The notes under the pieces were generated by a model that saw nothing but the letters and a program-made list of their open reading frames with translations, searched no databases and was not told the origin of the DNA. Positions 1 to 4,618 of a stretch of DNA of 19,333 bases are shown here, one piece after another. The position numbers were made by a program, and so were the translations under genes. The stretch's first letter is position 1, and each line of letters begins with the position of its first letter. Origin of the DNA: Methylophilaceae bacterium (lineage in GTDB: Bacteria; Pseudomonadota; Gammaproteobacteria; Burkholderiales; Methylophilaceae); assembly GCA_025362115.1 (NCBI GenBank), contig JANYIK010000115.1, positions 1-19,333 on the forward strand, in the 5' to 3' direction.

Positions 1-127
1 ACAGCAGCCCACGCAGCAGGGTTTCCATGATGGGGAATCGCGCGTGGCCACCATGACCAAGGACGAATTCATCCAGGCCAAAGCGGATGACGGTGCCGAG
101 GATGCTGAAAAACCGGAAAATCTGCAT
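1..127 (-). CDS. ubiB: UbiB, ubiquinone biosynthesis kinase-like protein (N-terminal fragment)
   Basis: Only the first 42 codons are in the window; the gene continues past the left edge. The readable start is MQIFRFFSILGTVIRFGLDE, which matches the usual UbiB opening with its conserved FGLDE(F/L) stretch just before the ABC1/UbiB kinase-like fold. UbiB is an atypical ATPase/kinase of the inner membrane needed for coenzyme Q synthesis. The ATG at 127 lies 8 bases after the ubiJ stop, so the gene is the last visible member of the ubiE-ubiJ-ubiB operon; this order is standard in proteobacteria and supports the call. The ribosome binding site is weak (AGGG inside the end of ubiJ). The identity rests on a short stretch plus gene order, and no kinase motif can be checked here. 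Confidence 0.85.
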   Translation of the reverse strand, partial: MQIFRFFSILGTVIRFGLDEFVLGHGGHARFPIMETLLRGLL

Positions 128-135
128 GGACAGAA

Positions 136-705
136 TTACCCTAGCTTTTCTATGCGCTTCGCTAGCCGTTCGGTATCGTCGCGCAGTTTGTCCACGTCCG
201 CGGTGAAGGCCTCCAGATGTCGGCGTTTAACGATAAGCGGGTCTTCTTCTTGCCAGAATTCAACCATCATGCCTGCGATGCTTTCCACCTGACGTTGCCC
301 TTCTGCAATCATTTTCTTGCCAAATTTCACCAAGGTGTTGGCGGGGATGTCACCCATTACTCGGCTCAAATCTTCTTCCACATCCCACGACAGGTTACGC
401 AAAATTCCCCCAACACCTTGTGCCAGTTCGGTATCGCCGCTAATAACGATTTGCGAGGTATCCAGTTTTCCCGATAATGCAAACTGTAATGCCGCCGCCG
501 CAGGTAAGGTCAACATTGCCTCTAGCGCCGATTTTTCCTCGCGAGGGATGAATTCGCCGTTGCTGTCAATACTCAAATCCAACGTGATGGGTGACACGGA
601 AAGCCGCAAAGTCTTGCCCGCAAATCGACACAACTGGTCGCGCGCCCAAGGTTGCTGGTGGAGTAAATGGTTGAGGATAGCGATGTTGATGCGTTGTAGT
701 TTCAT
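136..705 (-). CDS. ubiJ: UbiJ, SCP2-domain ubiquinone biosynthesis accessory factor
   Basis: A 189-residue protein with a sterol-carrier-protein-2-like domain at about residues 30-125 (the SGDTELAQ segment is typical of SCP2 folds), followed by a charged, probably coiled-coil tail ending in RLAKRIEKLG. UbiJ is a soluble lipid-binding scaffold of the proteobacterial Ubi metabolon; it is thought to present the hydrophobic polyprenyl intermediates to the hydroxylases and methylases of coenzyme Q synthesis. The length is close to the family norm of about 200 residues. I chose the ATG at 705, not the TTG nine bases upstream, because it overlaps the ubiE stop in an ATGA junction and has a GGAAAG ribosome binding site. 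Position between ubiE and ubiB is the usual one. Confidence 0.9.
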   Translation of the reverse strand: MKLQRINIAILNHLLHQQPWARDQLCRFAGKTLRLSVSPITLDLSIDSNGEFIPREEKSALEAMLTLPAAAALQFALSGKLDTSQIVISGDTELAQGVGGILRNLSWDVEEDLSRVMGDIPANTLVKFGKKMIAEGQRQVESIAGMMVEFWQEEDPLIVKRRHLEAFTADVDKLRDDTERLAKRIEKLG

Positions 706-1433
706 GCTTTCCAACCTTTGTGTAAAGCTACCGTACCCGCGCTGAGATTGTGATAATCCACCTTGTCAAACCCAGCTCCTAGCATCATCGTTTTCAGCGT
801 TTCCTGATCGGGATGCATACGAATGGATTCGGCCAAATAACGGTAACTTGCCTCGTCTTTGGCGATGAGTTTGCCCATCAGCGGCAGTAGCTTAAAGGAA
901 TAGGCATCGTAGACCTTGGCCAGTGGTTCCCACACTTTGGAAAACTCCAGCACCAGCAAGCGCCCGCCGGGTTTGAGTACACGCTGCATCTCGGCTAGAG
1001 CCAGTTCTTTGTGTGTCATATTGCGCAGCCCAAACGCCACAATCACGCAGTCGAAATAGTTGCTGGCAAACGGCAGTTTTTCTGCGTCGCACTGCAAGGC
1101 GGGGACGGACAAACCTTCGTCCATCAGTCGGTCTCGCCCAATCCCCAGCATGGAGGCATTGATGTCGGTCAACACCACTTGTCCGCTTTCGCCCACTTTT
1201 TTAGCGAACAATTTGGATAAATCGCCACTGCCACCGGCTACGTCTAGTACCTTGCCGCCCGCCCGCACGCCGCTGGTTTCCACTGCAAAGCGCTTCCACA
1301 CACGGTGCAGGCCGGCAGACATCACGTCGTTCATCACGTCATAGCGGCTGGCGACAGAGTGGAATACTTCGCTCACTTTACTGGCTTTTTGTTCTTCAGG
1401 GACGGTTTCAAAACCAAAGTGGGTATCGCTCAT
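702..1433 (-). CDS. ubiE: UbiE, C-methyltransferase of ubiquinone/menaquinone biosynthesis
   Basis: A 243-residue class I SAM-dependent methyltransferase. It methylates 2-methoxy-6-polyprenyl-1,4-benzoquinol in the ubiquinone pathway and, in organisms that make menaquinone, demethylmenaquinone. Visible signatures are the N-terminal VASRYDVMNDVMSAGLHR segment, the SAM-binding glycine motif LDVAGGSGDL (about residues 63-72), the FGLRNMT family motif, and RVLKPGGRLLVLEFSK. Length agrees with the family (about 250). The gene follows the DUF971 gene by 10 bases and its TGA overlaps the ubiJ ATG, so translation of ubiJ is probably coupled to it. Confidence 0.97.
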   Translation of the reverse strand: MSDTHFGFETVPEEQKASKVSEVFHSVASRYDVMNDVMSAGLHRVWKRFAVETSGVRAGGKVLDVAGGSGDLSKLFAKKVGESGQVVLTDINASMLGIGRDRLMDEGLSVPALQCDAEKLPFASNYFDCVIVAFGLRNMTHKELALAEMQRVLKPGGRLLVLEFSKVWEPLAKVYDAYSFKLLPLMGKLIAKDEASYRYLAESIRMHPDQETLKTMMLGAGFDKVDYHNLSAGTVALHKGWKA

Positions 1434-1443
1434 GATTTTTTAC

Positions 1444-1818
1444 TTACGCTTCGCGTTTGCCGCCAGCCGCACCCAGTTTTTCAAGATAGTCCCGCCACAG
1501 TTCGTCCTGCCTTGCGCCTAGCTCGTAGAGGTAATCCCAGGAATAAAGTCCAGTGTCGTGACCGTCAGAAAAAGTAAGTTTCAGTGCATAAAGTCCGACG
1601 GGTTCTATGCCCACCACGTTGACTTGTTCTTTGCCGGTTTGTAGCGTTTCTTGACCAGGACCGTGGCCGCGCACTTCGGCGGATGGCGAATATACACGTA
1701 GATATTCGCAAGGCAGCTTGAATTTCGCGCCATCGTCAAAATCCATCTCCAGCACACGCGAGATTTGGTGCAGTTTGATGTCGGTGGGGCGAGGCGTGGA
1801 TTTGGTGAGTCCGGTCAT
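1444..1818 (-). CDS. DUF971 / gamma-butyrobetaine hydroxylase-like N-terminal domain protein
   Basis: A 124-residue soluble protein with the DUF971 fold, the small zinc-finger-like domain also found at the N-terminus of gamma-butyrobetaine hydroxylases. Supporting stretches are HQISRVLEMDFDDG, LPCEYLRVYSPSAEV and GHDTGLYSWDYLYELG, all recognisable for the family. The bacterial stand-alone proteins have no firmly assigned reaction; some relatives are linked to Fe-S or quinone metabolism by gene neighbourhood only. Here it is the first gene of the ubiquinone operon, 10 bases ahead of ubiE, an arrangement common in Betaproteobacteria. Function should be read as unknown, possibly linked to quinone synthesis. 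Confidence 0.85.
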   Translation of the reverse strand: MTGLTKSTPRPTDIKLHQISRVLEMDFDDGAKFKLPCEYLRVYSPSAEVRGHGPGQETLQTGKEQVNVVGIEPVGLYALKLTFSDGHDTGLYSWDYLYELGARQDELWRDYLEKLGAAGGKREA

Positions 1819-1845
1819 GATGGGAAGCCTAATAGAGTGGCTTAA

Positions 1846-1854
1846 ATCATACCA
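1846..1854 (-). promoter_or_regulatory. Candidate extended -10 promoter of the DUF971-ubiE-ubiJ-ubiB operon
   Basis: Read on the minus strand this is TGGTATGAT, an extended -10 (TGN plus TATGAT) about 28 bases ahead of the DUF971 ATG, in the 51-base gap after tetR. No good -35 is visible, as is allowed for extended -10 promoters. No terminator is visible between tetR and this gene, so read-through from the tetR pair is also possible. Pattern match only. Confidence 0.35.
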
Positions 1855-1869
1855 GATTTGTCTGTGCGG

Positions 1870-2433
1870 CTAGGGCGCTGCTGCGATTAAAACTTTCGCT
1901 GCGTCACGCGCGTAATCAATGGCGCCGGAGCCGCGCTGCATTTGCTCGGCCATCGCGGCGCCTTCAATCAGGAGCGATAATTGCATAGCCAGGATTTCTG
2001 GTTTTTTAACGCCAGAATTCGCAGCACTTTTGGCGATAGTGCTACGTAGCGCTTGAGCGAATTCGACTGAAACCTGATTCACCGCGCTTTCAGCTTGAGG
2101 AAATTCGACGAAGGCGTTAATGAATGAAAATCCTTTGAATTCCGGATCGGCAATCCATTCCATAACGGCGTTGATGAGCGTGTTGAGCTGGTTGTCTTTG
2201 TTCGCATCCAAGCGGTCAAACAAGCCTTGGCGGAGATTGTCATCGTGCTTTTGCAGATACTCAACAATCAACTGTTCTTTGGATTTGAAATATTTATACA
2301 GAGTCATCTTGGCAATGCCAGCCTGTGCCACGATGGTATCTACACCGGTGGCGTTGATACCGCGTGTGGCAAACAAATCGGAAGCCACCTCTAAAATGTG
2401 GTCGCGCATAGATGTGGTAGCTGGATTTGCCAT
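1870..2433 (-). CDS. TetR/AcrR-family transcriptional repressor
   Basis: A 187-residue TetR-type regulator. Residues about 9-55 form the DNA-binding domain: the first helix RDHILEVASDLFATRG, then the helix-turn-helix VDTIVAQAGIAKMTLYKYFK with the typical T-L-Y-K/H-Y-F ending and SKEQL. The rest (about 60-187) is the all-helical dimerisation and ligand-binding domain, including FINAFVEFP and the helix LAMQLSLLIEGAAMAEQM. It should bind as a dimer to a palindromic operator and release it on binding a small molecule; the ligand is unknown. The ATG overlaps the stop of the upstream gene by one base (TAATG) and has an AAAAGGAG ribosome binding site. That upstream gene shares homology with this protein's C-terminal half, so the two likely form one regulatory unit. 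The likely operator is at 3228-3264. Confidence 0.93.
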   Translation of the reverse strand: MANPATTSMRDHILEVASDLFATRGINATGVDTIVAQAGIAKMTLYKYFKSKEQLIVEYLQKHDDNLRQGLFDRLDANKDNQLNTLINAVMEWIADPEFKGFSFINAFVEFPQAESAVNQVSVEFAQALRSTIAKSAANSGVKKPEILAMQLSLLIEGAAMAEQMQRGSGAIDYARDAAKVLIAAAP

Positions 2434-3209
2434 TAACTTACTCCTTTTCTAACCCAGACTGTATTGATATGGTCGTTGGTGTGCCGTGGATAACATTCGG
2501 TAGCATGTATGGTATTGAACCAGGTCATAAAGGCGCGGATATTTGCTTCATCTACAACAGGGTCATCTGGTTTTCTAAACTCGATCACATTCATATAAGC
2601 CGACATTTGGCCTTGCGGCAGCATGGCCAAATGGGGTGCTCGACACTCGCCACTCATCATCTGACTATGTAAGGCAAGTACCGCTTCCACCTCATCGGGA
2701 CTCAGACTATTGGTCTGCACGATGTGTACAGGATAGCTGGCGATATGCATGACGGGCATGGAGTTGTGCGGTACGAGTATTTTCCAACCCAAAAAGCAGG
2801 CGAATAGACCGGCTGCCATACTGCCAATATAGACGTAATGTTTGTTGTGATTGCGCTGGCAGGCTTTCTCTATCAATACTTGTGCGGCTTGCATGGCTTC
2901 TTCCATCACCGGCGATTGCGGGTCGCGTTGGTGTTCAGCGATAGCACCCATCAACAATAGTGATAGTTGATTGGAGAGCGCGGCGGGGTTGGCAGCTTTT
3001 GCGGCTTCGGCCAAGCGAGTGAGAAATTGGGAAAGGACTTGGATGCTTTGGTGGGCGGCAGCATTCACTTCAAGCGAGAACTGTTCGCCTATACCGGGCG
3101 CGGCAAGCCAATCATGACTAATAGAAAATACCGCCAGAAGCTTCTGTTTAGGCGAGTTCCCGCGTTTTTCAACCATACTAAAGAACCAAGGACTGGCGAG
3201 CAAATTCAT
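2433..3209 (-). CDS. Membrane-anchored TetR C-terminal-domain-like protein without a helix-turn-helix
   Basis: A 258-residue protein of unusual build. Residues about 19-117 resemble a TetR ligand-binding domain: compare SNQLSLLLMGAIAEHQRDPQ and EAMQAAQVLIEKA here with AMQLSLLIEGAAMAEQMQRG and YARDAAKVLIAAA in the next gene, and note KLLAVF...DWLAAPG, a common opening of that domain. There is no DNA-binding domain ahead of it. Residues about 124-146 (YVYIGSMAAGLFACFLGWKI) form one membrane helix. Basic residues before it put the N-terminus inside, so residues 147-258, which I do not recognise and which hold two cysteines (189 and 239) and many His and Met, would face the periplasm. The ATG at 3209 has GAGGT five bases upstream. 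Possible roles are holding or titrating the partner TetR or passing on an envelope signal; this is inference. A decayed fusion is the alternative. Confidence 0.72.
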   Translation of the reverse strand: MNLLASPWFFSMVEKRGNSPKQKLLAVFSISHDWLAAPGIGEQFSLEVNAAAHQSIQVLSQFLTRLAEAAKAANPAALSNQLSLLLMGAIAEHQRDPQSPVMEEAMQAAQVLIEKACQRNHNKHYVYIGSMAAGLFACFLGWKILVPHNSMPVMHIASYPVHIVQTNSLSPDEVEAVLALHSQMMSGECRAPHLAMLPQGQMSAYMNVIEFRKPDDPVVDEANIRAFMTWFNTIHATECYPRHTNDHINTVWVRKGVS

Positions 3210-3227
3210 GATGACCTCATGGGCGTT

Positions 3228-3264
3228 AGTGTGCTGATTAGTGTACTGACCTGTATAGTACGCT
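3228..3264. promoter_or_regulatory. Operator-like repeats upstream of the tetR pair
   Basis: Three similar half-sites lie here: AGTGTGCT (3228-3235), AGTGTACT (3240-3247) and, inverted, AGTACGCT (3257-3264). The first two belong to a tandem 12-base repeat, TTAGTGTGCTGA / TTAGTGTACTGA (3226-3249, one mismatch). The second and third form an inverted repeat with a 9-base spacer. TetR-family operators are typically such palindromes placed over the regulator's own promoter, so autoregulation by the adjacent TetR is the natural reading. Confidence 0.5.
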
Positions 3265-3267
3265 CAA
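3240..3267 (-). promoter_or_regulatory. Candidate promoter of the tetR pair
   Basis: On the minus strand a -35 TTGAGC (3267-3262) is followed after 16 bases by TACACT (3245-3240), about 31 bases ahead of the ATG at 3209. The -10 falls inside the operator-like repeats, so a bound repressor would block it. Consensus match is moderate. Confidence 0.4.
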
Positions 3268-3289
3268 TTAAAAAAAAATGCATAAAAAA

Positions 3290-3318
3290 ACGGCTACGCT
3301 GAAAGCTCAGGTAGCCGT
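3290..3318 (-). terminator. Rho-independent terminator of rpoH
   Basis: On the minus strand ACGGCTAC (3318-3311) pairs with GTAGCCGT (3297-3290), the stem extends with CTGA/TCAG around a short loop, and seven T follow directly, then a second T tract. It begins 19 bases after the rpoH stop codon. Confidence 0.9.
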
Positions 3319-3337
3319 TGTTTGTGCGAACAAAAAA

Positions 3338-4189
3338 TTAGGCTGAAACCATCAGTACCTTCATCTTTTGCATGGCTTTTTGCTCAATCTGACGTATGCG
3401 TTCGGCTGAAACGCCGTATTCTGCTGCCAAGTCATGTAATGTGGCGTTCTTGTCTTCGTTCAACCAGCGCGCTTGCACAATATGGCGGCTACGTTCATCC
3501 AAGCTGTTCAGGGCTGATTCTAAGCCCGTGGTTCGCAATGTTTCGGTTTGCAAATCAGCCAAAGCTTCAGACGGCTCGGGGCGCGTGTCTTCCAAATAAG
3601 CAATCGGGCTGAAATGCGCGTCCTCGTCGTTTTCATCGGCTTCCAGAGCCACATCGTAGCCGCCCATGCGTTTTTCCATCTCGACCACTTCTTCTGGCTT
3701 TACCTTCAACTCTCGTGCAATTTCGTTGACCTCGTTTGGTTGTAGTGTGCCAGCGTGGGTCTTCATGCTACGCAGATTAAAGAACAGCTTGCGTTGAGCC
3801 TTGGTAGTAGCAAGTTTGACCATACGCCAGTTACGCAGGATGAATTCGTTGATTTCTGCCTTGATCCAATGCACGGCGAACGACACCAAGCGCACACCGC
3901 GCTCTGGGTCAAAACGGCGCACCGCTTTCATCAGGCCGACATTGCCTTCCTGTATCAAATCCGCTTGCGGCAAGCCGTAACCGGAATAGCCACGGGCGAT
4001 GCTGACTACCAACCGCATGTGCGACAAGATCAGGCCTTTGGCGGCTTCCAGATCGTTGTCGTGTTTGAGTTTAGTGGCCAGGCTGAATTCTTCTTCCGCC
4101 GTGAGTACGGGAAATTGGCGTACGGCCTGAATGTATTGTTCCAGACTGCCGACCGGCATGGGAACTGGAAATGATAATGCTTGATTCAT
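3338..4189 (-). CDS. rpoH: RpoH, heat-shock sigma factor sigma-32
   Basis: A 283-residue sigma-70-family factor, almost exactly the length of E. coli RpoH (284). Region 2 contains DLIQEGNVGLMKAVRRFDP (about 77-95) and FAVHWIKAEINEFILRNWR; residues 132-140 are QRKLFFNLR, the RpoH box that separates sigma-32 from other group 3 sigma factors. Region 4.2 ends the protein with the helix-turn-helix LHDLAAEYGVSAERIRQIEQ. It directs RNA polymerase to chaperone and protease genes. I chose the ATG at 4189 (MNQALSF) because GGAGG lies ten bases upstream; a longer reading from 4219 would start inside the promoter. A CIRCE element overlaps the promoter, so HrcA control is likely. A strong terminator follows the gene, making it monocistronic. 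Confidence 0.97.
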   Translation of the reverse strand: MNQALSFPVPMPVGSLEQYIQAVRQFPVLTAEEEFSLATKLKHDNDLEAAKGLILSHMRLVVSIARGYSGYGLPQADLIQEGNVGLMKAVRRFDPERGVRLVSFAVHWIKAEINEFILRNWRMVKLATTKAQRKLFFNLRSMKTHAGTLQPNEVNEIARELKVKPEEVVEMEKRMGGYDVALEADENDEDAHFSPIAYLEDTRPEPSEALADLQTETLRTTGLESALNSLDERSRHIVQARWLNEDKNATLHDLAAEYGVSAERIRQIEQKAMQKMKVLMVSA

Positions 4190-4217
4190 TAACTTAAACC
4201 CTCCTTGAATAGTAAAC

Positions 4218-4223
4218 ATTTTA
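4218..4223 (-). promoter_or_regulatory. Candidate rpoH -10 element
   Basis: On the minus strand this is TAAAAT, at the edge of the CIRCE element. Transcription would begin near 4211, giving a leader of only about 21 bases before the rpoH ATG. No clear -35 match is visible 17 bases upstream (TAGCAC). Confidence 0.4.
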
Positions 4224-4247
4224 GCACTCTCTATTTGAGAGTGCTAG
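4221..4247. promoter_or_regulatory. CIRCE element (HrcA operator) upstream of rpoH
   Basis: The sequence is TTAGCACTC, nine bases, GAGTGCTAG: the CIRCE consensus TTAGCACTC-N9-GAGTGCTAA with a single mismatch in the last base and the exact spacer length. It lies 31 bases before the rpoH ATG and overlaps the candidate -10. CIRCE is the binding site of HrcA, the GroE-dependent heat-shock repressor; hrcA itself is not in the window. Confidence 0.95.
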
Positions 4248-4287
4248 CAGAAGAAAGTTTCATCGAAGAGGTGAGAGTAGGCGCAAA

Positions 4288-4452
4288 TCAGATTTCAATC
4301 ATCTCAAAAACAGCTTTTCCTGCACCACAATCTGGGCAAACCCAGCTATCAGGCACGTCTTCCCAGCGGGTGCCAGGAGCAATGCCTTCTTCTGGGATTC
4401 CCTTGGTTTCGTCATAGATAAAGCCACACACTGCACATTCCCATACTTTCAT
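4288..4452 (-). CDS. Rubredoxin
   Basis: A 54-residue protein, MKVWECAVCG at the start and SWVCPDCGAGK near the end. The two CxxCG-type knuckles (Cys 6/9 and Cys 39/42) bind one iron, and the length, the Y13 and W/P aromatic pattern and the EDVPDSWVCPDCG segment are diagnostic of rubredoxin. It is a soluble one-electron carrier, often serving peroxide- or superoxide-reducing enzymes, alkane hydroxylases or rubredoxin-oxygen oxidoreductases. It has its own AAGGAA ribosome binding site and lies downstream of katG on the same strand, 166 bases away and beyond a hairpin, so it may be separately transcribed; two GATAAT boxes (4494-4499 and 4517-4522, minus strand) are possible -10 elements. Its partner enzyme is not in the window. 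Confidence 0.96.
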   Translation of the reverse strand: MKVWECAVCGFIYDETKGIPEEGIAPGTRWEDVPDSWVCPDCGAGKAVFEMIEI

Positions 4453-4550
4453 ATTGGTTTCCTTGGGTTGATGAGGGTTGAAAATAGACTTAAATTATCC
4501 ATTATTTTTAACCCTAATTATCCCAATTTTGCAGCTTTATCGAATTAATA

Positions 4551-4590
4551 AATCCTCGAAAGAAGTAGTACGCTACGACCCTCGAGGATT
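4551..4590 (-). terminator. Hairpin after katG, probable terminator
   Basis: AATCCTCGA (4551-4559) pairs with TCGAGGATT (4582-4590), and the loop holds a second small hairpin GTAG/CTAC (4565-4568, 4573-4576). It lies 28 bases beyond the katG stop. In the katG direction the tail TATTAATT is only moderately T-rich; the other strand has a cleaner T run, though no plus-strand gene ends here. Confidence 0.55.
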
Positions 4591-4618
4591 TTTACCGGTT
4601 AACGCTTATTTGCCAATA

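Noticed and set aside
2433..3209. Frameshifted or truncated ordinary TetR gene
   Set aside because: The upstream gap is too short to hold a lost HTH, the frame is open for 258 codons with a good ribosome site, and the membrane helix plus tail are not part of any normal TetR. Decay of an older fusion cannot be fully excluded.
4190..4219. Longer RpoH start (MFTIQGGFKL)
   Set aside because: It would begin within the candidate promoter and CIRCE edge; the internal ATG at 4189 has GGAGG and gives the usual family length.
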